DNA from: JBBSQE01 sp038258095
Lineage (GTDB): Bacteria > Actinomycetota > Thermoleophilia > Solirubrobacterales > 70-9
Assembly (NCBI GenBank): GCA_038258095.1
Contig: JBBSQE010000010.1
Coordinates: forward strand, 1 to 31,123
Direction: 5' to 3'
Length of the DNA: 31,123 bases
Positions 1 through 6,780 of the stretch are shown here, one piece after another; positions within the stretch are counted from its first letter, which is position 1, and the number at the start of each line of letters is the position of its first letter. The notes beneath the pieces were generated by a model. It saw only the letters and a list, made by a program, of their open reading frames with translations. It did not search any database and was not told where the DNA came from. The position numbers were made by a program, and so were the translations under genes.

Positions 1-446
1 TCTTCGGCGACGATGGTCTTGACCGAGGCCACGGCACCGCCGGGGATCTCGATCTCGACCATGTAGGTGCCGATCTCGTGGATCGGCTGATCGAGGCGCA
101 CCTTGCGCTTGTCGATCTTGAGGCTTCGCGCGTCGCGGATGGCCTCAACTATCTCCTTCGAGGTGACGGAGCCGAAGAGCTTGCCGTCCTCGCCCGCGCG
201 ATGGTGGATCGTCAGCACGGTCTTGGAGAGGAGGGCGGCCGTCTGGCCGGCGCGCTCGAGCGCCTCCTGCGCGGCCTTCTCGGCGGCGGCCCGGCGGCGC
301 TGGGCCTCCTCGAGGGCGCCCTTGGTGGCCGGCTGGGCCAGCTTGCGCGGTACCAGGTAGTTGCGGAGGTAGCCCGAGGAAACGTCGACGGCGTCTCCGG
401 TGACCCCGAGGTCCTCGACGTCCTTCAGGAGGATCGCCTGCGTCAT
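1..446 (-). CDS. rplI: 50S ribosomal protein L9 (3' end beyond the window)
   Basis: L9 is a large-subunit protein that binds 23S rRNA at the base of the L1 stalk and helps frame maintenance. The translation starts MTQAILLKDVEDLG, followed by the family pattern of a short beta sheet with GYLRNYLVPRKLA near residues 25-37, a long charged helix around 40-75, and a C-terminal domain ending in a conserved VKTIVAEE. About 148 codons are present and the stop lies just outside the window, so the protein is near the usual 148-151 residues. The ATG at 446 is one base after the rpsR stop (TGA-G-ATG), with GGAG nine bases upstream inside rpsR, so translation is probably coupled. Last gene of the rpsF-ssb-rpsR-rplI cluster. 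Confidence 0.96.
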   Translation of the reverse strand, partial: MTQAILLKDVEDLGVTGDAVDVSSGYLRNYLVPRKLAQPATKGALEEAQRRRAAAEKAAQEALERAGQTAALLSKTVLTIHHRAGEDGKLFGSVTSKEIVEAIRDARSLKIDKRKVRLDQPIHEIGTYMVEIEIPGGAVASVKTIVAE

Positions 447-447
447 C

Positions 448-708
448 TCAGCGCTCTCCGACGTAGGGGAGCAGGGCGATCTCCCGGGCGCGCTTCACCG
501 ACACCGAGAGCTGGCGCTGGTGCTTGCGCGACAGACCGGTCACGCGGCGTGAGCGGGTCTTCCCCTTATCGGAGAGGAACCGGCGAATCAGGTTCAAGTC
601 CTTGTAGTCGATCTCGTCGACATTGATCCGCGTGTACTTGCGGGGCCGCATCCGATCGTTGAGCCGCTTGCCGCGGCGTGGTGGTCCTGCGTCGTTGCCT
701 CTGGCCAT
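448..708 (-). CDS. rpsR: 30S ribosomal protein S18
   Basis: S18 is a small-subunit platform protein that pairs with S6 on 16S rRNA. The 86-residue product has a basic N-terminus (MARGNDAGPPRRGKRL), then the family core with YKDLNLIRRFLSDKGK (about 35-50) and TGLSRKHQRQLSVSVKRARE (57-76), ending in PYVGER. The ATG at 708 is chosen because everything upstream in frame is low-complexity read-through of the ssb-rpsR gap. The only purine-rich stretch (AAGGAA) lies about 14 bases before the ATG, an unusually long spacing. The gene follows a 169-base gap containing several strong hairpins. Confidence 0.96.
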   Translation of the reverse strand: MARGNDAGPPRRGKRLNDRMRPRKYTRINVDEIDYKDLNLIRRFLSDKGKTRSRRVTGLSRKHQRQLSVSVKRAREIALLPYVGER

Positions 709-737
709 TTGAAGTCTGTGGTTCCTTATGTAGAAGT

Positions 738-757
738 CGCCCGGGGGAGACCGGGCG
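738..757 (-). other. 7-bp hairpin upstream of rpsR
   Basis: CGCCCGG (738-744) pairs perfectly with CCGGGCG (751-757) around a 6-base loop, about 30 bases before the rpsR start. A further 7-bp pair, CGAGCCG/CGGCTCG, occupies 761-767 and 784-790. These lie in the rpsR leader if transcription reads through from ssb. Function is not known. They could be part of an attenuator, processing site or r-protein binding leader. Confidence 0.4.
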
Positions 758-816
758 AGGCGAGCCGAACGAGGCAATCGTAGCGGCTCGGAGGCCACCG
801 AAGCTCCCCGAAACGG

Positions 817-843
817 CCCAGGACCCCGATCCGGGGCCCTGGG
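817..843 (-). terminator. Strong hairpin in the ssb-rpsR gap
   Basis: Twelve-base arms (817-828 and 832-843) flank a 3-base loop. On the minus strand the single irregular pair is a G-U wobble, so it folds better as RNA in the direction of the ribosomal genes. No T-tract follows, so it is not a textbook intrinsic terminator. It may act as a partial terminator, an RNA-processing barrier or a leader element. Confidence 0.45.
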
Positions 844-851
844 GGCGCTCA

Positions 852-878
852 GTTGGGTGCGGTTCGACCGCGCCCAAC
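852..878 (-). terminator. Hairpin starting at the ssb stop codon
   Basis: Arms of 12 bases (852-863 and 867-878) enclose the loop TCG, and the arm begins with the last base of the ssb TAG stop (880-878). The one irregular pair is a U-G wobble on the plus strand and an A-C mismatch on the minus strand. No U-tract is visible. Such a structure would stabilise the ssb 3' end or attenuate transcription into rpsR. Confidence 0.4.
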
Positions 879-1357
879 TAGAACGGGATGTCGTCCTCGC
901 CGCTGCCGCCGCTGCCGACCGCGGCCTCGTCCCCGAAGTCGGAGGTGTCGGCGGGCACATCGGCCTGCGGCGTGAAACCGTTGCCGTTCCCACCGCCAGC
1001 GCCACCACCGCCACCGGAACCATCACGGGAACCGAGGAACTGGACGGAGTTGGCGATGATCGAGACCGCCTGCCGTTTGCCGCCGTCCTTCGACTCCCAC
1101 TCGCGCCAGTCGAGGCGCCCCTCAACGGCGACCGGGCGGCCCTTGCTCAGGTAGTTGGCGCAGTTGTCGCCCTGGGCGCCGAAGACGGTGACGTCGAAGT
1201 AGTTGGGCTTGTCGACCCAGTTGCCGTCTTCCTTGCGACGGCTGTTGACGGCCACCCTCAGCCCACACACGGAGGTTCCCCCACCGGTGCTGCGCAGCTC
1301 GGGATCCTTGGTCAGGTTCCCGGTGATCACCACCACGTTCACGTTCGTTGCTGCCAC
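878..1357 (-). CDS. ssb: Single-stranded DNA-binding protein
   Basis: SSB coats single-stranded DNA during replication, recombination and repair. The 159-residue protein has an N-terminal OB fold (about 1-110: NVVVITGNLTKDPELRST, YFDVTVFGAQGDNCANYLSKG, VEGRLDWREWESKDGGKR), a Gly-rich flexible linker (111-150) and the acidic tip EDDIPF that recruits partner proteins. The start is GTG at 1357: GAGAGGAG lies ten bases upstream, and residues encoded further upstream do not match the family. Placement between rpsF and rpsR is the classic arrangement. The stop codon is the first element of a 12-bp hairpin. Confidence 0.97.
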   Translation of the reverse strand: MAATNVNVVVITGNLTKDPELRSTGGGTSVCGLRVAVNSRRKEDGNWVDKPNYFDVTVFGAQGDNCANYLSKGRPVAVEGRLDWREWESKDGGKRQAVSIIANSVQFLGSRDGSGGGGGAGGGNGNGFTPQADVPADTSDFGDEAAVGSGGSGEDDIPF

Positions 1358-1498
1358 GACTAACCAGCTCCTCTCAAGATTTCTTTCTGAGACAGGCAGT
1401 CTAAGAGCGCAACCGGCGAGCATTCTCCCCCCATCGGGAGCAAAGGGCGCAAAGAGCGGGTTCGGGTGGTGGGAGGGCTGCGCGAAGGGAGGGTGCGG

Positions 1499-1921
1499 CT
1501 ACTCGTCGCGCTCGGAGCGATCGCGGTCATCGCGATCGCCGCGAGGACCACCCCGGCCACGCTCGCCCCCGGAGCGCGCAGGAGGAGCTGAGCCGACTGC
1601 GGGAGGAGCGGCGCCGACGGGTGCGTCGGGGTCGACCTTGAACACCCGGAAGCGCAGGATGCCGTCGGTGATCTTCAGGCTGTGATCGAGGTCGACGAGC
1701 AGCTTGCGGCCCGCTTCGAAGCGGTACCAGCGGTAGTCGGCCTCGGTGCGCTGATCGATCTCGTAGGCCATCTTGCGGAGTCCCCACGAATCCTCGTGCT
1801 TCAGCGTGCCCTCGGAATCGATCTGCCCACGGGCCTGCTGCGCGAGTTCCTCGCGCGCGGACTCCTCGAGCCCGGGGTCCAGCATCAGGACCAGTTCGTA
1901 TTCGCGGTCTTCGTCAGCCAA
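1499..1921 (-). CDS. rpsF: 30S ribosomal protein S6 with charged C-terminal tail
   Basis: S6 forms a heterodimer with S18 on the small-subunit platform. Of 140 residues, about 1-100 match the ferredoxin-like S6 fold (REYELVLMLDPGLEE, GLRKMAYEIDQRTEADY, DHSLKITDGILRFRVFK). Residues from about 101 are a Pro/Ala then Arg/Gly/Asp-rich tail (RGRGGPRGDRDDRDRSERDE), longer than in many bacteria. The start is TTG at 1921; no in-frame ATG or GTG precedes the conserved core and no Shine-Dalgarno is visible. A TATAGT -10-like box ends 11 bases upstream, suggesting a very short or absent leader. First gene of the cluster, divergent from the gene at 2021. Confidence 0.95.
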   Translation of the reverse strand: MADEDREYELVLMLDPGLEESAREELAQQARGQIDSEGTLKHEDSWGLRKMAYEIDQRTEADYRWYRFEAGRKLLVDLDHSLKITDGILRFRVFKVDPDAPVGAAPPAVGSAPPARSGGERGRGGPRGDRDDRDRSERDE

Positions 1922-1932
1922 AGCGACCGGCG

Positions 1933-1938
1933 ACTATA
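1933..1938 (-). promoter_or_regulatory. Putative -10 box of rpsF
   Basis: TATAGT on the minus strand, 11 bases before the TTG start. The core CTATAG (1934-1939) is palindromic, so a -10-like hexamer is also readable on the plus strand toward the divergent gene at 2021. No convincing -35 box was found. Confidence 0.45.
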
Positions 1939-2020
1939 GCGAGGGACCGGTGATCGCCACACCCGCCTTCGCCTTGCCAGAGGGGAGAAACCCCCGCCGC
2001 CGCCCCTTGGGAAGGGTGCG

Positions 2021-2581
2021 ATGGGGAACTTACGTGTCCGCTGGCAGAGCGCCGCCCGGGTCCTGGCCGCGTTACTCGTGGCCGGGATCCTCGCTGCGGC
2101 CGGGCCTGGCCTGTTCAGGGCGCCGGAGCCGCCACCGATCGCCGCGGATGTCGGCCTGCCGCGAGGGGTCGCTGTGGCCGCCCCGAGAGGAGATGAGCGG
2201 GCGCGGGCTGGCGAGAACGCAGCGGCCGGGGTGGTGGGGGCCGAGGTCGCGCGAGGGCCGAGAGGGCCGACAGATCCCCGCCGGCGCCGAAGCCGGAGCA
2301 AGGGCCGCCGCGATCGGGAGCGGCGAGCCAGAGCTCAGCGGGCCCAGGGGCGCCACGGGCGGCGCCACCGGTCACGCCGCGATTCATCAGAGTCTTCCGC
2401 GGTCCCCTCCGCCGCGGTCCTGCCGCCGGGAGCCGGACCGGCCGCCCCTGGCTCTGCGCCGGCTCCGGCACCAGCGCCGGTCGCGCCGATGACGTCCCCG
2501 GCACCGCCACCTGCTCCGTCACCCGCGCCGACACACTCGGCGTCGCCGAGTGACGGCTCCCAGGAGTTCGCCCCCCACTGA
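2021..2581 (+). CDS. Membrane-anchored Ala/Pro/Arg-rich protein, unknown function
   Basis: A 186-residue product of no recognised family. It begins with a short basic segment and one hydrophobic helix (about 12-30, ARVLAALLVAGILAAAG) that could be a signal anchor. The rest is low complexity: an Arg/Ser-rich stretch about 83-125, then Pro/Ala/Ser repeats to the C-terminus. A GGAAGGG Shine-Dalgarno lies four bases before the ATG, supporting translation. The gene is divergent from rpsF and convergent with the hydrolase gene, sharing a terminator hairpin that contains its stop codon. It could be a cell-wall-spanning or nucleic-acid-binding anchored protein, but composition alone does not decide this. 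Confidence 0.6.
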   Translation: MGNLRVRWQSAARVLAALLVAGILAAAGPGLFRAPEPPPIAADVGLPRGVAVAAPRGDERARAGENAAAGVVGAEVARGPRGPTDPRRRRSRSKGRRDRERRARAQRAQGRHGRRHRSRRDSSESSAVPSAAVLPPGAGPAAPGSAPAPAPAPVAPMTSPAPPPAPSPAPTHSASPSDGSQEFAPH

Positions 2582-2596
2582 GCGCCCGGCTCAGTG
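2576..2596. terminator. Bidirectional hairpin holding both convergent stop codons
   Basis: CACTGAGC (2576-2583) pairs perfectly with GCTCAGTG (2589-2596) around the 5-base loop GCCCG. The TGA of the plus-strand gene (2579-2581) and the TGA of the minus-strand hydrolase (TCA at 2591-2593) lie in opposite arms. No clear T-tract is present on either side. Confidence 0.6.
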
Positions 2597-4000
2597 CCTG
2601 CGGATGAAGTTGCGGATCACCGGGGTTCCCGGTGAGGTGAACGGGAAGTAGAGCGGCGAGGCGTGGCCTCGGTCCGCCACGATGTAGAGGCGGGAGCGCG
2701 GGAAGCGGCGGGCCACCTGCCGGGCTTCGGCGACCGAGGTGATGTCGTCGACCTCGCCGGCCAGGATCAGGGTCGGGAACCTCGCGGATGCCCGCCAATG
2801 GCGTGGCACGGGCGGCTCCAGTCCTCCCTTCGGGGGCTGAGGCCAGTTGAGGCAGGTGACCAGGTGCGCCTCCTCGGAGAGGAGGTACTCGCGCCGGCCG
2901 AAGGGCGAGAAGAAGCGGGGTGGCAGGCCCTTCACCGCTGAGCCGAGTTGCGCGCGGCGCTTCACGTCCGAGGCCCGCTTGTCCCACATCGTCGGGTAGT
3001 CATTGCACTCGACCGCGACCTCGAGGCCGTAGGAGAAGGCCTTGACATCACCGTGGCCGGGCGCCCCCGGATTGGTCAGCTTGCCGAGGCGGCGCGGGTG
3101 GCCGTGCAGGAAGAGGCGGTCCGCCTGATCGAGGTTCAGGTAGGACTGCGGCGCGAGCGTCCCCGCCTCAAGCAGGAATCCGAGCAGGTTCCCGGTTGGC
3201 AGTCCGGCTGCGTGGAACCGTGCGACCACGCGCTTGAAGCGCCCCAGCGCATTGCCCGAGCAGACCGGCGAGCGCCGGCAGGTGATTCGTAGCCCCCGCC
3301 GCCCGGCGGGAAGGAGCGTCCGGTAGTAGGGATCGTTCCCGGGATATGCGGAGTCGAGGATCAGGCCCCGCAGGCCCGATTCGTAGCGCGCGGCGTAAGC
3401 CTGGCCCTGAAGCGTCCCGTAGGAGTCGCCGTAGAGGAAGACGCGGCCGAGGCCGAGCGAACGGCGCACTGCCTCGATGTCGGCGACGGTCTCCGCGGTC
3501 GTGTAGTCGCTGAAGCGGTTGCCGAGGCGCCGCGCGCACTGGCCGACAGCGATCTGCTCGTCGATCAGGCCCCTCTGGAGCTCGTTGCAGAGCAGGGCGC
3601 CTGACGTCCCGGTGCCGCGCGCGTCGATCAGGACGAGATCGCGGCGCCTCAGGAGAGGACGCAGGACGGCGATGAGCGAGCTGGCGTAGGGCTGGTCGGT
3701 CGCGGCGTAGCCGGGCCCACCCTCGACGCCGATGATCGTCCCCAGCGAGCGGTGTCTCAGGTCCGTGTGGCGGCGCACGGCGAACCCGACGTGGAGCTTC
3801 CTGCCGTCTGGCTGCCGGCGATTTGCCGGCACCGCGATCGAGCCGCACCGGAAAGGCCGCGGCTGGCCGAGGTCGCAGCGGCGGAGTGGGCTATGGGTGA
3901 GCAGCGTCGGCCGGGAAGCCGGCGCCGGCGCCGAAGCCAAGGCCGCCCCCGACAGCGCCGCGAACAGCGCCACGGCGGAGACGAGCGCTCTCGCTCTCAC
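2591..4000 (-). CDS. Secreted alpha/beta-hydrolase, peptidase S33 (tripeptidyl aminopeptidase-like)
   Basis: A 469-residue exported serine hydrolase resembling proline-iminopeptidase/tripeptidyl aminopeptidases, which release N-terminal residues or short peptides outside the cell. An N-terminal signal peptide (about 1-24, ending ALASA) is followed by the oxyanion GGPG (94-97), nucleophile elbow GDSYG (Ser193), an acidic residue in GEVDD (Asp418/419) and the catalytic His of DRGHAS (His446), so the triad is complete. Several Cys residues suit an exported, disulfide-bonded protein. The GTG start at 4000 overlaps the upstream glycosyltransferase stop in a GTGA tetranucleotide, implying translational coupling. 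Substrate is unknown. Confidence 0.85.
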   Translation of the reverse strand: MRARALVSAVALFAALSGAALASAPAPASRPTLLTHSPLRRCDLGQPRPFRCGSIAVPANRRQPDGRKLHVGFAVRRHTDLRHRSLGTIIGVEGGPGYAATDQPYASSLIAVLRPLLRRRDLVLIDARGTGTSGALLCNELQRGLIDEQIAVGQCARRLGNRFSDYTTAETVADIEAVRRSLGLGRVFLYGDSYGTLQGQAYAARYESGLRGLILDSAYPGNDPYYRTLLPAGRRGLRITCRRSPVCSGNALGRFKRVVARFHAAGLPTGNLLGFLLEAGTLAPQSYLNLDQADRLFLHGHPRRLGKLTNPGAPGHGDVKAFSYGLEVAVECNDYPTMWDKRASDVKRRAQLGSAVKGLPPRFFSPFGRREYLLSEEAHLVTCLNWPQPPKGGLEPPVPRHWRASARFPTLILAGEVDDITSVAEARQVARRFPRSRLYIVADRGHASPLYFPFTSPGTPVIRNFIRRH

Positions 4001-5484
4001 GTCCCCGTTGCCCCCACGCCCCGTACCTGCTGAGCGTCACGGATGTCAGCGATCTGCTCGTCGACCCAGTCGCCGGGGTTGCGGGAGAAGATGATCTCCT
4101 TCAGCCGCTCGGCCCGCCGCCGCCGTTCGCCCGCCGGCATCGTCAGCGCCCGGTGGATCGTGTCCGCCTGCTCCTGGATGTCGAACGGGTTGACGGAGAG
4201 AACGAACTCCTCGAGCTCCTCGTGGGAGCCGGTGTTCTCGGACAGCATGACCACGCCGTCGCGCGTATTCACCGCCGGGGCCTCCTTGGCGACGAGGTTC
4301 ATACCGTCGAAGATCGGGTTGACCATCAGCAGGTCGAAATGCTTGTAGCGGGCCACCGCGTCGTTGAAGTTCTCGTAGATCCGGAGATCGATCGGCATCC
4401 AGTCGGTCGTGCCGTGGCGGTGGTTGACGACCGCGGCGAGGGCATCGATCCGCTCCAGGTACTCCGCGTACTCGGGAACGTCCTGTCGCGAGGGCTGGAG
4501 GTGGGCGATGAACGTGACCTTCTCGCGGAACTCCGGATGCTGGCCCAGGAAGGTGTCGAACGCCGTGAAGCCGCGAAGGACGTTCTTGGAGAGGTCTGCA
4601 CGGTCGACCCGGATTATCAGGTGCTCGCGACGGCGCGACAGGACCTCGCGCTCGGCCTGCGCGACCTCGTTCGAGGCGGCCGCCCTGCTGAGGCGCTCAG
4701 CGTCGATCGAGAGCGGATAGGCGCGAACCAGCGTCTCCCCGCCCTCATGGGTGACGGAGGCCCCGCGGAAATCGACCTCGAGGCCGAGCAGCTCGTCGCA
4801 GCAGCGCAGGAAGTTGCGGCAGTAGGCGCTGGTGTGGAACCCGATGATGTCGTTCGACAGCATGCCGCGGTAGATCGCCTCGCGGATGCGCCCGGGGAGG
4901 ATGCGCCAGCTGTCGGGTTGGGACCACGGGATGTGGACGAAGTGGTGGAGAAACGCATCGGGTCGCTGTGCTCGGATGACCCCGGGCGCGGTGTAGAGGT
5001 GGTAGTCGTGGAACATCACGAGGGGGGACTCGATGTCCTCGATCTGCTTCAGGACCGAGCGGGCGATGTCCTCATTTACCGTCAGGTAGCCGTAGTCCCA
5101 AGCATCGAGCTCCTCCTGGCGGATGTCCGGCGCGTTCGAGAGGTCCCAGAGGTAGTGCTGGATGAACCAGAGGATCGGGTTGGCGATGACGTTGTAGAAG
5201 CGGTCGTAGGCCTCGGCCTCGGAGGCGACGAGCAGCACCCGGTAGTCGACACCGTCGATCTCGATCTGCGCGGCTCCCTCACCCTCGCCGGCGACGACGA
5301 GGTCCTCGTCGGTGATGGCCGATGCGATCCAGAGCGCCTCCCGGTGGGAGACGAGACCGGAGAGAGCGGTGACCAGCCCGCCGCCTCCCCGGCGCATCGT
5401 GCGCTCACCGTTTTCATCCAAATCGAACTGGGCGGGGCCGCGGTTCGAGACGAGGATCAGGGGCTGATCGGGATCATGCGCCAT
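3997..5484 (-). CDS. otsA: GT20-family trehalose-6-phosphate synthase-like glycosyltransferase
   Basis: The family transfers glucose from a nucleotide sugar to glucose-6-phosphate (trehalose-6-phosphate) or a related acceptor. The 495-residue protein carries N-terminal LVSNRGP (11-17), Gly-rich GGGGLVTAL (33-41), HDYH (159-162) with HHFVHIPWSQPDSWRILP downstream, the Arg/Lys pair region DRADLSKN (294-301), and the nucleotide-sugar loop DGMNLVAKE (393-401). The length is typical, but several family motifs are divergent (DRADLSK where DRxDYxKG is usual), so the acceptor may differ, for example glucosylglycerol-phosphate. No otsB phosphatase is adjacent. GGAAGGCGG sits just before the ATG, and a TAGTCT -10 box is nine bases upstream. 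Confidence 0.82.
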   Translation of the reverse strand: MAHDPDQPLILVSNRGPAQFDLDENGERTMRRGGGGLVTALSGLVSHREALWIASAITDEDLVVAGEGEGAAQIEIDGVDYRVLLVASEAEAYDRFYNVIANPILWFIQHYLWDLSNAPDIRQEELDAWDYGYLTVNEDIARSVLKQIEDIESPLVMFHDYHLYTAPGVIRAQRPDAFLHHFVHIPWSQPDSWRILPGRIREAIYRGMLSNDIIGFHTSAYCRNFLRCCDELLGLEVDFRGASVTHEGGETLVRAYPLSIDAERLSRAAASNEVAQAEREVLSRRREHLIIRVDRADLSKNVLRGFTAFDTFLGQHPEFREKVTFIAHLQPSRQDVPEYAEYLERIDALAAVVNHRHGTTDWMPIDLRIYENFNDAVARYKHFDLLMVNPIFDGMNLVAKEAPAVNTRDGVVMLSENTGSHEELEEFVLSVNPFDIQEQADTIHRALTMPAGERRRRAERLKEIIFSRNPGDWVDEQIADIRDAQQVRGVGATGT

Positions 5485-5493
5485 CCGCCTTCC

Positions 5494-5499
5494 AGACTA
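5494..5499 (-). promoter_or_regulatory. Putative -10 box of otsA
   Basis: TAGTCT on the minus strand, nine bases before the ATG at 5484. A start site there would give a leader of only a few bases, within or after the GGAAGGCGG purine run. Confidence 0.4.
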
Positions 5500-5553
5500 C
5501 CCAGGCTCCGAGGCTTTGAAGTGAACGCACGGCGAGGACCGCCGCGTCGCGGC

Positions 5554-6780
5554 TCAGCCGCCGCCGGGGCCGCCGGGCCGCGAGCCGAGGGTGACCTCGA
5601 CGTCCATCTTCTTGTCACCGTCGCGGAGGATGCCGATCTTGACCTTCTCGCCCGGCTTCTGGGCGGCGATCAGAAGCGCGAGATCCTCCGGCCGCGTCAC
5701 CTTCTTGCCGTCGACCGAAAGGATCACGTCGCCACCGGTGTCGTACTTCCCGGCCTGGAATGTGATCGTCGAGCCGTCGGACCCTTTCAGCCCCGCCTGA
5801 GCCGCCGGGCCGCCCTTGACGACGTCAGCGATCAGGCCGCCGGTGTCGGAGTCGATTCCGAGCTTGTCGGCGAGCTGCGGGTAGAGCGCCTGGCTCGATA
5901 CGCCGATGTAGGCGTAGTCAGCCTTGCCGTCGGCGCGAAGCTGATCGACCGAGCGCTTGATCGCCGAGATCGGTACCGCGAAGCCGACGCCGTCGTTGGC
6001 TCCCGACGCCGTCTCGATCTGCTGGTTGATACCGATCACCCGAGCCTGCGAGTCGAGGAGGGGGCCGCCGGAGTTGCCGGGGTTGATCGATGCGTCGGTT
6101 TGGATCGCGCCCTCGATCTGGAACTGGGTGAGCGACTTGACCGAGCGGTCGATCGCGGAGACCACGCCGACCGAGAGCGACTGCAGCTCGCCGAAGGGGC
6201 TCCCGATCGCCGCGACAGGCTCACCGACGACGAGGCTGTTGTCGTCGCCGAGCTCGAGCGGCTTCAGGTTGAGGCCGTCGGGATCGATCTTGATCAGCGC
6301 CACGTCGTAGAAGGGATCGAACCCGAGGACTTCGCCGCTCACGACGTTGCGGTCGGGGAACTCGATGAAGACCTGGTCGGCGACCTTGCGGTCGGAGCCG
6401 TTGCCGTCGGTGACGACGTGCGCGTTGGTGACGATCTCGCCATCTGGGTCGAGGACGAATCCGGAGCCCTCGGCCGCGCTCGCCCCGCCCCCCAGGGCGC
6501 CCGAGCCCGAGGCGCCGAAGACGGAGCGGATCGTGACGACTCCGGGTGAGGCGTCCTTGAACACCTGCGCAGCGTCGAAGCCGGTGTCGGCGGCCTGCAC
6601 GACGACCTGGGGCTTGGCCGTTTCCGTGGTCGTGGTCGACGGGGCGCTCGCCTGGTCGGTGCCGGAGCCCGAGCTGCCGCCGCAACCGGCGATGGCCAGG
6701 GCCGCGGTGCACGTTGCGAGGGCAAGGGCCTTACGGCGGCGTCGGCGATGGGCGGCGCCGCGCAGGGACATGGGGCTCAA
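5554..6780 (-). CDS. HtrA/DegP-like serine protease lipoprotein with PDZ domain
   Basis: Envelope quality-control protease that degrades misfolded exported proteins. The 408-residue product has an Arg-rich N-terminus and lipobox LAIAGC (Cys33), a Thr/Ser linker, an S1C trypsin domain with His121 (TNAHVV), Asp159 (FYDVALIKID) and Ser237 (NPGNSGGP), and a C-terminal PDZ domain from about 295 (YIGVSSQ... SVDGKKVTRPEDLALLI). The triad is complete. The TTG at 6780 overlaps the kinase stop (TTGA) and has GGAG seven bases upstream; an ATG three codons later (6771) is the alternative. Lying downstream of a response regulator and histidine kinase, it is likely part of an envelope-stress operon. Confidence 0.93.
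   Translation of the reverse strand: MSPMSLRGAAHRRRRRKALALATCTAALAIAGCGGSSGSGTDQASAPSTTTTETAKPQVVVQAADTGFDAAQVFKDASPGVVTIRSVFGASGSGALGGGASAAEGSGFVLDPDGEIVTNAHVVTDGNGSDRKVADQVFIEFPDRNVVSGEVLGFDPFYDVALIKIDPDGLNLKPLELGDDNSLVVGEPVAAIGSPFGELQSLSVGVVSAIDRSVKSLTQFQIEGAIQTDASINPGNSGGPLLDSQARVIGINQQIETASGANDGVGFAVPISAIKRSVDQLRADGKADYAYIGVSSQALYPQLADKLGIDSDTGGLIADVVKGGPAAQAGLKGSDGSTITFQAGKYDTGGDVILSVDGKKVTRPEDLALLIAAQKPGEKVKIGILRDGDKKMDVEVTLGSRPGGPGGG

Noticed and set aside
709..1125. N-terminal extension of rpsR
   Set aside because: It would read through the hairpin-rich gap and the ssb gene in another frame; S18 homology begins at ATG 708.
4153..6549. A 798-codon open frame on the plus strand
   Set aside because: It lies antisense to otsA and htrA, has no recognisable domain and a composition typical of the complement of high-GC coding sequence. 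The minus-strand genes have complete catalytic motifs.
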